Source of the DNA: Blepharisma stoltei | Lineage: Eukaryota; Ciliophora; Heterotrichea; Heterotrichida; Blepharismidae | Length of the DNA: 64,000 nt | Reading direction: 5' to 3' | Assembly: GCA_914767885.1 (NCBI GenBank) | Contig: CAJZBQ010000056.1 | Span: 124,001 to 188,000 of the forward strand | Program-made: the position numbers and the translations under genes | The notes under the pieces: generated by a model | Database searches by the model: none | Seen by the model: the letters and a program-made list of their open reading frames with translations, nothing else | What the model was told of the DNA's origin: nothing | In this document: in pieces, positions 22,002-31,545 of the stretch | How positions within the stretch are numbered: position 1 is the first letter of the stretch | How the letters are laid out: each line of letters opens with the position of its first letter

Positions 22002-23829
22002 CTAGCTTACAGAGAGGGATTTAGTATTTTCCTCTGAGAGTGAGCTAATTTTACTTCGAATTATTTCAGCCCTTCTTTTCAAAATTTTGTCTCTTTGTTC
22101 CCACAATGGGCAATTTCCTTCAACAACGATCGGTGCACCGATAGGAGGCAGATTCATTTCCAGCCTCTTTTTATTGATAAAATCTGCATTATCTTCAATC
22201 AGCTTTATTGTATGCAGAATTCTCCCTCTGATTCCTCCATTTCTAACCGTCTTTGTGTGCTTTTTCAGCGAAATTTTAACAGGGATCATAATTTCAGGGA
22301 AGCTGATAGCATTTCCAACCCCAGCCATATGTTCTATCAATGAATCACAGACTTCTTCAATCAGCTGCTCCTTATACGTTTCACTTGTCAATTGTTCTTT
22401 ACTTGCCTTAAGGGCCATAATGAAATGAAAAGCTTTCAGCTTGGTCGGCTTTGATTTTTTCTGAAGTGAAGCAGAAAGCAAAATTTCTAATAAATGAGGG
22501 GTAATTATAGGGATATAGGTTTGGCTTGATGCTTGGAGAGCGATTAAAAGTCGGATAAAGTGGAGTTTTATAGGGAAATATTTAGGGATATTGGTTATTT
22601 GAAGGAGTCCTTGACAGATTTGGAGCAGAGGAAAGGCAAGCTCACTAAGGTGTGTAGGGTATTTAATGATAGATTGGGCAAGTAAGCATAAAGAGTTGAG
22701 ATATTGCCAGTTATATAAGGTTTTCACCCTATCTGTGCTTGGATTTTTAATTACTTCTGATAATGAAAGAGAAAGCTGCCGAAGGTATATGAAGATTACT
22801 TGATAAGAAGCTGATAGGTCAAGCCCTAGCAAATCTACAAAGCATCTTCTCATTAAGTCAATGTCTTGATACTTGCTCCAAGACATAAATTTTGCGTTTT
22901 TGTCAAAAGTTTTGTACACAGACTTAAGAAGCTCAATTTTGTCAATGACTTCAAGCTCCAATGCTTTTCTAAGAAAAGAATAGCTTGAGAGCTTAATCAT
23001 GTCTTTTTCTTCTCCCCAAAGCTTTGCTGCTTGCTTAATTAACAACTGTGAATACTCTGGCATTAAATGAAGCAATTTCGCTATGTGAGAAAGCCCTTGG
23101 AAAGCAATAGAAATAAGTTTTTCTGATTTTATTACCTTGAGAAGTATCAAAGTGTTGGCTAAAAAACTTCTTAGCTCCCCCTCCGTAATCGAACAAGACG
23201 GAGAGGGTTAATTTTTATTTATATATAAATTTTGTAAAAATGTTTTTTTTTTAGAAAATTATTTAATTTGTAAAATTTATGTTTTAAAATGCAATTTGTT
23301 TAAATTAAATAGAATTAGCTGGAAATTTCATTATACAAATAATTACTTATATATCACTTAAATTTTTATTTTATTGAAATTATTTTTTGTTCGTTCACGG
23401 AGAGTGGGTTTTTGGACAAAAAATAAGGATTTTTCCAATGGTTTTATTTGCTCACGGAGGGGGGAGTAAGAGGTTGTTTAAGCGTTTTCAGTTGGAGCTT
23501 TGGTCTAACTTTTTGCCTAATTTTTTCTTAAATAGTTTTGGGAGCTCTTGTAGAGATAGCACCAAAATTTCGTTGTGAACTTGGGCACTGCTGAAAATTG
23601 GGACTTCCTCTTCACCAGATCTGCAGGCTTTTCTGTACATTTTCAGAAGTTTTTTGGCACCTTGAACGCCTTTTGTGATAGATATTTTGATTTGGTTTAA
23701 GGTTTTTTCACCAATTAATTTTGTGCTTTGTGTGTCATTTTCATCTTCACTTGGCTCACTTTCTTCAGGAAGCTCTTGGGGTTCTTCTTCTGATTCCTCC
23801 TCTATTTCTTGACTTCTTTTTTTGCCCAT
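22002..23829 (-). CDS. NOC2: Nucleolar complex protein 2 (NOC2)
   Basis: ATG at 23829, TAG at 22002. The N-terminus is acidic (EEESEEEPQELPEESEPSED), as in NOC2/NOC2L. After removal of the MITE at 23175-23466 the exons join as WKRLNNLL/RSFLANTLILLKVIKSEK in frame. The body carries the NOC2 hallmarks: LRKALELEV, the LYNWQYLNSLCLLAQSI region (family YNWQFIN.L.LW), FPLLQICQGLLQIT, KYFPIKLHFIRLLI and FKRRAEIIR-like basic end. NOC2 pairs with NOC1 and NOC3 in maturing pre-60S ribosomal particles in the nucleolus. TGA read as Trp occurs just before the insert. Length about 510 residues, shorter than animal NOC2L. Confidence 0.87.
23175..23466 (-). mobile_element. BogoMITE-like MITE in NOC2 exon
   Basis: 292 bp. 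Right flank TAA (23467-23469), left flank TAG (23172-23174), a TNA pair with one change. The left hairpin is degenerate (CCTCCGTAATCGAAC). Excision restores the NOC2 frame. Confidence 0.85.
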
Positions 23830-23894
23830 TGTGTGATTTATCGATTTAATATTAATATTGCTATTAAATATAGGTAATTACATTAAGTTAATCA

Positions 23895-24514
23895 TATACA
23901 TAAAATGGCGGATGACGTCCGACCCGTCCTCTCGAGACGGTTACCCGTGTATATCCGGGTATGGTTTTTGGAGCCAGGAATTCGCTCGACTGCGTTTGGG
24001 ACCTCAAAGCGAGAGGTCCAAGCGTGGAGACCGCTTTTTTCGCGACCAAACCCTTGGGCAGTTATTCGTGACTTCTTTTTGCCAGACGCGCCCAGCCCAG
24101 TGGGTGCCCGAAATGAGGCAGGGCGACATACTTGCATAAGCTGCTACTGTGGTTTGCCCCGAATGGCGAAAGCTGTTGAGTTCTTTCTCGGGATGACCGG
24201 AAAAGAGGGGAAGGCAAACTAGACTCCTAACTCGGGGGTCTCTCCAGTTGAAAAGGCACTCTCTCTTTTGAGCGGATTTGGCGATCACATAGACTGAGTT
24301 GGTCAATAATTAGGGCGGCGAGTCAAGTTGGAAATGGAGGCGGTCAGCAAAGACAGTGATCTGTCCCTTGACCTCACCTCTACCGAGAAACTGGGGATTT
24401 CGGCCCGGGCTTGAAGCGCGAACGCCTCAGCCACCCTAGGGGTAAACCTGTAGAACGTCATGGCATCGAAGTAGGGACTTTAAATACTTATCACATCATA
24501 TCATAACATAACAT
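23895..24514 (+). mobile_element. SINE-like insertion (E4)
   Basis: Flanked by a perfect 13-bp duplication ATTAAGTTAATCA (23882-23894, 24515-24527). Starts TATACATAAAATGGCGGATGA, is GC-rich, and ends in a CATAA-type tail (CATAACATAACAT). Shares design and some words with E1-E3 but is divergent. Sits 65 bp upstream of the NOC2 start codon, likely within its promoter or 5' leader. Confidence 0.82.
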
Positions 24515-24527
24515 ATTAAGTTAATCA

Positions 24528-25105
24528 AAAGTATTTATTTAAAGAAAAACTTTATTACAAGTAATTTATAGCTAAAATTTGCAGGTCTCTGCACTTCTAC
24601 AAGCAATTTGAAATTTTATTGGGCAGAGGTAGCTCTTTCCGATTATTTGCACACAATTAGCTTATCTTTAAGTCTTTCATTAAATAACTTTAATCTAAGT
24701 TTTGGGAATTGCAATTCTGCTTCTTCATCTGTTGAATTCTTTAGTCTTCCTAAGCATAATAAATTTTAAAATTCATTAAATCTGCAAGAAAAATGCATTT
24801 CTCTTGCTTTATTTATTTTCGTAGGAAAAAATTCCATAAGTTGCTGTTAAAATATTATATTTTTACAATATGATTATGCCTTTAACAGAACCATATTATT
24901 TTTCATACCATTTATTCACTATTTTCATAGACGAGCTCTTTCTTTTTCAATCATTAATTAATTAGTTACCTTTTGCACTTCTATTTTAAGCACAATATAT
25001 ATTACTTTAACTTATAAGGCCTTATATTCATGCTAAATCCAATTTTTAAATTTTTTAATGATTAGGCCACCATTGTGTTTTTTACTCAATCGCAGCATAA
25101 AATAT
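24528..25105. other. AT-rich intergenic region
   Basis: Between the NOC2 promoter side and adenosine kinase. No frame, repeat or RNA gene recognised. Confidence 0.5.
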
Positions 25106-26143
25106 ATGGCAGCGCATCATTCTTTGGTTGGGCTTGGGTCTCCTTTATTAGACATTTCCGCTGAAGTTACAGCTGAGTATATGCAACGCTATGGGGTTCT
25201 TCCAAACAACGCAATTCTCGCTGAAGAAAAGCACATGCCTATGTACAAAGAGCTGGTCGACAACTATAACTGTGACTTCATAGCAGGAGGGGCAAGCCAA
25301 AACACTATCAGATCTTGCCAATGGATGTCTCAAACCCCAGGCCTTACCGCCTTTTTAGGCTGCATTGGAAATGACGAAAATGGACAAAGACTAAGCCAGG
25401 CTGCAGCCAAAGACGGCGTCACCACTTATTACAAAATTGATAATGCCACCCCAACCGGCACCTGTGCAGTTCTGCTTCACGAAAAAGAAAGGTCTTTAAT
25501 CGCAAACCTCGGAGCAGCCAATAACTTCGATATCGATCACTTAAGGGCAAATTGGAGTCTGCTCGAAAACGCCAGAATTGCCTACACTGAAGGCTTTTTT
25601 GTAGTCCCAGCCACCCCAAGTTTAGTAGAAGTCTCAAGATATATGGCCACAAATGGGAAAATTTTTGCTATGAATCTCTCAGCTATGTTTGTCATTGAAT
25701 TTTTCAAGGACCAAATGATGCAGCTTTTTGAAAACAGTGAATACGTGTTTGGTAACGAAGTTGAGGCTGAAAAATTTTCACAAGTCCATGGGTTTGATAC
25801 AACAAATTTTGAGACCATTGCATTAAGAATGGCTGCACTGCCAAAAGTATTTGAAAGAACAAGGACTGTAGTTATTACTAGAGGAAAAGACCCAACTGTA
25901 GTTGCTGTTGGAGACCAAGTCTATACCTTTGAAGTACCTAGGATTGAAGAAGAAAAAATCATCGACACAAATGGAGCTGGGGACTGTAATTAATATTTAG
26001 CTTTTGTAGGAGGATTTTTAAGCGAGCTGCTCAAAGGAAGTGAGCTTAGAAGATGCGTCGCTGCCGGGAACTACTGTGCAGGAGAAGTAATCCAGCAATC
26101 AGGATGTGTGTTCCCTCCAGTCCCTACGTTTAATTATAGTTAG
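25106..26143 (+). CDS. ADK: Adenosine kinase
   Basis: PfkB-family kinase converting adenosine and ATP to AMP and ADP, the purine-salvage step. Start at ATG 25106 (MAAHHSLVGLGSPLLDISA) matches the family N-terminus; an in-frame ATG at 25058 would add 16 residues. Conserved parts in order: GLGSPLLDI, AGGASQNT (sugar-binding), FLGCIGND, PTGTCAVL, RSLIANLGAAN, GFF, FAMNLSA, FGNE.EA, and the signature DTNGAGDSFVGGF with the catalytic Asp. A 15-nt intron (25986-26000) splits the signature just after GAGD; without splicing a TAA would end the protein. Stop TAG at 26141. About 340 residues, normal for ADK. Confidence 0.96.
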
Positions 26144-26173
26144 AATCTTCTCTATAATATTTGGTTATGTAAT

Positions 26174-27459
26174 ATGGAAATCGATAATAAAAAGAGAAGA
26201 AGCCGTCTTAATTTTTATCAAGTCTTAAGCTGGATTTTAATATCACTGAACGTTACATTTTCATATGCCTTGACAATAAAATTGCTAGACACAATATATG
26301 ATATTTATTTTTTAGCTTTATATAGCACTACGCTTGGAGTTATTGTTATTCTTGCTATTTATATTGGATATTCTGACCCCACTTCAGATTCAGTTAGACT
26401 ATCTTGAGAATATCGAGATAAAGGGATAGAGTTGGACTGTAGTAAATATCCAGTCAAATGCAATGTATGTGACGCTTACGTAGAAAATACAACAAAACAC
26501 TGCTTCACATGCAACCTTAACTTAACTTAACATCTGGTGTTTAAGGTGTCTAGTGCCATATCCTAAATAGGGATTTAGCTAAACTAGTGACGTCACGGAG
26601 CCATCTTGGAATCGCGATGGTAGCTCACCGGCCAAGCTTTCTATCAACGCTTCGCCTTCAGTCGCCGCACGTCTCACCTTGCGCGTTCGTTGCCTTGACT
26701 CAGCTCCTGCGCGTGTTCCACCTAAGAGTCATCTTCCCGTCGAGATTTGCTGAGAGGTAAAAACCCTGATCCTCTTGAATGCACTGAGGAGCAGTTCCTT
26801 TGGCTATCCCCAAAGTTAAACCGCTATTGCTGTGCAAAGTTCTCGAGAGAAAACCCAACCCCATAAATAAAATTCCATGAGGGAGAGAAAATTAGCAGAG
26901 CTAATTTCTCTCGAACCGAATGCCATTTTATTTATGCTTCACCTGCAACCAGTGCATAGAAAAATTTGACCACCACTGCAAATGGTTGAATAACTGTATT
27001 GGATCAAAAAATTACAAGTCTTTTATCATTTTAAGTTTTTCTTGTGCTGTGCATTTCACAATAGAAACAATTTTTAACTCATTATTGATAAACTACTATA
27101 TCCAAAATTCTCCAAAATTTGAAAATAAATGCAGCGATAATCTTAATGCGAATTACAAAATTATTTTAGCATTTGTGATAATCTGTGTGCTGCAAAGTTT
27201 TTTAGTTGCGCTATCATTTTTTTATCTTATTGGCTTTCACATTTATTTAGCAAGATTAGGGCTTACAACCTATGATTTCATAATGAAAAGGCGAGAAATC
27301 GCGATTCCTGAAGAACATTTAAAAATAGAAACCGTCAAAGATTACTCAATTTTCGAACAAAATTCTCCAGTCGACCTTGAAAAAACTCAAGGAAATAAAA
27401 CACACCTGCAGAGTGACACTTCGCTGCGATTGATAGAAAGAGCTGTAGATGAAAATTAA
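26174..27459 (+). CDS. DHHC-type protein S-palmitoyltransferase
   Basis: ATG at 26174, 31 bp after ADK. Two N-terminal TM segments, then the Cys-rich domain CNVCDAYVENTTKHCFTCNQC leading to FDHHCKWLNNCIG with the DHHC catalytic motif, two more TM segments and a cytosolic tail. The enzyme would transfer palmitate to Cys of membrane proteins. A SINE-like insert (26517-26934) cuts the Cys-rich domain between FTCN and QC; removing it plus one duplication restores the motif exactly. TGA is read as Trp at 26405. Stop TAA 27457-27459, only 11 bp from the stop of the convergent CEP78-like gene. Confidence 0.92.
26517..26934 (-). mobile_element. SINE-like insertion (E5) in the DHHC exon
   Basis: Flanked by a 16-bp duplication with one mismatch (TGCTTCACATGCAACC at 26501-26516; CTTCACC variant at 26935-26950). 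On the minus strand starts ATAAATAAAATGGC, with the complementary ATTTTATTTAT about 60 bp in, and ends in TTAAGTTAAGTTAAG. GC-rich interior. No TA inside the duplication. Confidence 0.86.
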
Positions 27460-27470
27460 TGTTAATTTTT

Positions 27471-29516
27471 CTATAAATTAAACAATTTTTTGGATTTGCC
27501 TGGATTTCGGCTTTCAAAGGCGTCCATAAGTTTGCCGAGCTCTTTCATCATGTTGTTGATCCTGCTTAAGGTATCTATATCACTTTCTGGAGAAGGGCTT
27601 AAGGTGTTTGGGCTTGATTCTTCTTGGTAAAAGTCTAAACTTTTATCAGAGTCTACTGGGGATGCTTTTTCTTCTAAAAAAGCGATTCGGGCTTCTAGTT
27701 TTTTAATTTTTTCAGTTAAAGCAAGACAGGTGCTTTCTGATTTAAATAAAGCTTTTTCAAATTCTTTATAAAGAGAAGGGAAACTATATTACGAGACCTG
27801 CTATTGATATTCTATTTTCTATAGAGAAATAGGAATTGTCTATAGCTTATAGCGATAATTAATGTAATAATTTTTTTTATTGCAGATGTGGAGCAATAAG
27901 CGAAAACATACCCCAATCTAAGGGCTGCGAAAGAAGAGGATCTCCCAATCCTGGGATTTGGCAAGGATGGTACCTACTTTGGCTTCAGCTCTCCCATCAA
28001 CATTTTACCGATAATTTATGACTCAGGATTTCTAGGGAGAACGATTAAGTGCTACACAGTGCAAACAAAAAACGATTACGGATTGGTTATTAAAGAGCCC
28101 TTAAGAGCTTTAACGACCATATGCGTCGTTACAATTTAATGAATGATAATTAATGTAATAAAATATGCATTTCTCACAACTCTCAGGCAATTTTTTTCTG
28201 GATTCATGAAGTGGGGTATGATCATATCCTAGTAGCCCTTTTTTTGTTGGGACATAAGAAGACTCGCTTTCTGAGTACTCCGGCTCCATCAGTATCTCTT
28301 CTTCTGATTTTTCTTCAAAATCATAAGGACTCTCACAAGTGATCTCTCTCGATTCTTGGGTTTCTGATTTTTTTATCACCCTCAATTTCCTCTCTGTTTC
28401 TCTCGGACTTATAGGCTCTGACGCCAATAAAATCGGCCCAAGTGAATTTTTTATATTTATAAGTCTTTTTTCTCAGTCTCCTGAATAATTCCTCCTGCTC
28501 CTAAATCTTCTCAAATTAATTTTTAATTTTTTCAAAATTACCTTGGCAAAACTTATAGGGATACTTTTCCCATTTCCAAAAATATCTAAATACAATAAGG
28601 TCGAATTTGTATATAACGCGCTGACTATTTCTTGCAGCCCTTGTATAGTAATACTATTATAAGAAATATCCAGCGCTTTTATGATACTATCATGATACAG
28701 CGCACTTGATAAATCATAGACAGTTTTATCTTTGAGTTTATTATAAGATAAATTCAGTTCTTCAAGGCCTTTTCCAGATCCTCCCATTTCTGGCTGCTCT
28801 CCTCTTAACCCTGCAAGCCAAACTATCTCGTCCACTCTTTCATTATTTTTGCTTATTACCCTTGCAAGGTCAAACCCACAGTCCTCAAGCTCATTTTTCG
28901 ATAAAATCAAAATATTCAAAAATTTTAGGTTCACCAGAGAAGGCGCAAAACAGGCAAAATCTTTGTCCTTTAGCCTGCAGTCCGTGATTTCTATATAGCT
29001 TAAAGGCAATTTTGCATTAAAGCCTCTAGCTAACAAGTTTCAGCCCTCAAATTCTATATTAATCTGTTCAAAAATAAGCGTGGTTAGGTGCCTATTATGC
29101 TCCAAATTCTCTGAAATGGCTTTAAAAATCTTGATCCCTTTGATTTTTCTTTTTTTCTCAAATTCGTCACGTTCTCTAGAGCTCGCGAACGTTGAATGGT
29201 TTTCAGGGTCCAAATTGCTTGTCTGAGCATCAGTCCTAACTGTACGTGATCCTTTTGGGCTTGATTTTGAATAAGGGATCACAGCTTTATGCTTATCACT
29301 ATTACTTAATTCAATTTTTTTAATTTGCGTAAGACCAGGCAGCGCTGATGCAATTGGCTTTAAATCTTTGTCTTGGATAATTTCAAAATTGACGGAAAAT
29401 TCATATTTATTGAGTGTTGACACAATTTGGTTGTTTGCCGATATGCTTTGTTTACTACAGCAAACTTTATATTTGTTGGAGTACGCCTTGGTTTTTTGGG
29501 TTTTACTTGACAGCAT
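27471..29516 (-). CDS. CEP78-like leucine-rich-repeat centriolar protein
   Basis: ATG at 29516, TAG at 27471. LRR region (residues about 160-330): YIEITDCRLKDKDF, LNILILSKNELEDCGFDLARVI, a long insert with IVWLAGLRGEQPE, then LEELNLSYNKLKDKTVYDLSSAL, ALDISYNSITIQGLQEIVSAL and LLYLDIFGN. The LRR order with the W-LAGLRG insert and the C-terminal acidic and coiled-coil part match CEP78, a distal-centriole/basal-body protein. TGA read as Trp twice joins what look like separate frames (near 29037 and 28470). A 389-bp insert (27770-28158) splits the C-terminus; its removal joins CEKCIFY to KEFEKALFKSES in frame. Function by family only. Confidence 0.72.
27770..28158. other. IES (389 bp) carrying a tailed, TSD-flanked insertion
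   Basis: TA 27769-27770 pairs with TA 28159-28160. Inside and overlapping its upper edge, a perfect 17-bp direct repeat GATAATTAATGTAATAA (27854-27870, 28145-28161) flanks a 274-bp segment that on the minus strand ends AATAAAAAAAA, as a retroposed transcript would. The segment's plus strand is open for 80 codons (27900-28139) without a start. Confidence 0.65.
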
Positions 29517-29752
29517 TTTAGTTTAAATAAGATGGTTAATTATATAAGAGTCCTCATAGTTGACAAAGCTGCCTCTAGACTTCTTTATATATACAAAAAT
29601 AAGCTGATTTTAGGATTTTTCCTATAAAAATACTCAATTAATTTGACTCAGGATAGTTGTTCTTGAAGCTCAAATACAAGAGTGCTTGGTTTGCAAGTAC
29701 CAACCCGAATTTAATGTATCTTCTTGGTCTACCTCTTCCGCACTTCATTAAA
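29517..29752. other. Short intergenic region with a relic RGG tail
   Basis: Bases 29716-29752 read on the minus strand CGRGRPRRY, the end of the RGG tail of the neighbouring RRM relic, now beyond its stop. The rest is unassigned. Confidence 0.5.
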
Positions 29753-30441
29753 CTACATCTTATCAATTCTGAGTTCTCTCCCTTCTAATTCACTCCCATT
29801 CAGCTTGCTTGCTGCATCCGCAGAATCAGCTGTCTCAAACACGACGTGGGCAAATCCGCGTTTATTTCCATCCTGGTCATATGAGAATCTCACACTCTTT
29901 ATCGGTCCAAAGTCACTGAAGAAATCAGTCAAGTTGTTTTCGTCAGCAGTATAAGGGAGATTACTGACAAACAAAGTGTTTTCTCTTCTAATTCCGCTAC
30001 CTCATAACTCTCTGTGTTTGTTAGGGTTGTAACCTGATAAGTTAATTCTCAAGGTGCGGCCCATATGCTCTGATCCGTTAAGAAGAATGGCTTCTTGGGC
30101 TTCTTCTGCGCTTGAACACTTTATGAAAGCAGAAACTTTAGATTTGCCTTGGCTGTTTTTGAGGATTTTTATTTTGGTGATGGACCCGCAGTTTTTGAAA
30201 AACTTTTGAAGGTCGGAATCGTTAGCTTCCCAGGAGAGGCCTCCTACGAAAACTTCGGATTGCTCGTCACCTTTGTCTTCATATGATCTCTCAGCTGACC
30301 ATATCTTTTGTTTTTCTTAGAGCTGGAACCTTTGTATCTGGGGTCGTCACTGTCGGAGTCGTTTTCGTATTTTTTGCTTGAGGATTTGTATTCTTGTTCA
30401 GATCCAGAGCTTTCGTCTGATCTTTTAGTGTATTTTCTCAT
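29753..30441 (-). pseudogene. Decayed nucleolin-like two-RRM gene (paralogue of 38509-39849)
   Basis: Same order as the intact copy: Ser/Lys-rich N-terminus (SSGSEQEYKSSSKKYE), RRM1 with VFVGGLSWEA and RRM2 with LFVSNLPY...GFAHVVF. Compared with the intact copy it lacks a net 46 bp near 30290-30310, which shifts the frame after NKRYG, and its RGG tail is cut by an early TAG at 29753. RNP1 of RRM1 has changed as well (SKVSAFIKC). I read it as a pseudogene; a frame-correcting insert is not visible. Confidence 0.75.
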
Positions 30442-30476
30442 GATTTATTAATATAAGCAGCACAATTTGCAATATA

Positions 30477-30739
30477 GGTATTAAAGGAAAATGATTATAT
30501 TTTAAAATTTTTGTGTTATTTTCTCTAATAATTGCATAAGAGTGAAGGGAAGGGGATTAGATTAATTTGCAGGGAGATTTACCCCAGCTCCATTAAGGTT
30601 GTCTCATTGGTATTAAAGGAAAAGGATTAAATTTTAAAATTTTTATGTTATTTTCTCTAATAATTGCATAAGAGTGAAGGGAGGGGATTAGATTAACTTG
30701 CAGGGAGATTTACCCCAGCTCCATTAAGGTTGTCTCATT
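30477..30739. repeat. Tandem duplication, two units of about 132 bp
   Basis: Units 30477-30608 and 30609-30739 start GGTATTAAAGGAAAA and end GGTTGTCTCATT and are about 93% alike. Each combines the upstream flank of the RRM gene with the 3' end of the LINE fragment, so the duplication happened after the LINE insertion. Confidence 0.85.
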
Positions 30740-31111
30740 AGCTGTACCATTAGGGGCTTCTAGGAGCCACCTAGCCTTTTTCCTCTGAATACTCTCCATG
30801 TTATCCCACTTGAGTCTTGACATGTTTTCTGAGCCACATTCTTTTGCGTAACACTGACGGTAGAGACGCAGGCTTGCAGAATAGTTGCCTTCCTTCGAGA
30901 GCGGCATCTCTGAGATAGGCAACCATGCCAAATTGAGCCATGCAACTTGCCTTGGTCTTTGCAATTGAACTATTGAGTCCTCTGGCACTGTTATTTCTTG
31001 TCTGAATAATATAGCCTAGGTACCTGAAGGACTTACTAGCCTTAAGAGGTACCCCTTTAATAGCCAGAGCCTGCCTCCTCAAGGATTCAGGCATGTGCAT
31101 TGTTTCTGAGT
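30710..31111 (-). mobile_element. 5'-truncated non-LTR retrotransposon (LINE) fragment
   Basis: Minus-strand frames read NNSETMHMPESLRRQAL, then FRYLGYIIQTRNNSARGLNSS (the post-palm F.YLGY motif of LINE reverse transcriptases) and, after one frameshift, ECGSENMSRLKWDNMESIQR and RWLLEAPNGTANETTLMELG. Only the last 130 or so residues remain. It lies upstream of the RRM relic. Confidence 0.7.
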
Positions 31112-31545
31112 TGTTGATCTATAAAATGCTCAAGTGATAATATTAACCAAAAAAATTCTAGAATTGACAAAAAAATTGATAGTTTTTATGAATTTGAAGG
31201 GGTTTTTAGGAGATTTGAGATATAAAAATTGTAATGCTAATTTAAATGATATATATATTCTCTAAACACATTTTTGGAACTAACATTATTAAGTTGCTTA
31301 TTAGTGTTCTATATTAATGATTAATAAAAATAAACATAAGTTCTCAAAATTCCCGAAATTTTTCAATTTTCTAATATCATCCCAATACATTTACCTATAA
31401 ATTTTAATTAGAATATTAAGATTTTTTCTATTAGTATTATTTTTCTCCTCAATTTCTAATATTTTTCACGTTTTGACTGCCTTTTCATACCCATATTCTT
31501 TTTAATTCGAATTTTCACCTAATTCTTTACCAATTTAAATATTAA
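31112..31545. other. 5' flank of the EF-hand gene, duplicated at 44510-44936
   Basis: AT-rich. Aligns by eye over its whole length to the region upstream of the second EF-hand copy, at lower identity than the coding parts. Presumably contains the promoter. Confidence 0.6.

Noticed and set aside
23892-24306. Four overlapping frames on both strands
   Set aside because: All within the SINE-like element E4; overlapping in many frames and without motifs.
25982-26000. Apparent premature stop in adenosine kinase
   Set aside because: It is a 15-nt GT...AG intron; splicing restores the PfkB signature.
27900-28139. 80-codon plus-strand frame as a gene
   Set aside because: No start codon, preceded directly by TAA, and inside a duplication-flanked insertion whose tail lies on the other strand.
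28110-28427. Independent 105-codon minus-strand gene
   Set aside because: It is in frame with the LRR gene upstream once TGA is read as Trp and is the CEP78-like C-terminus.
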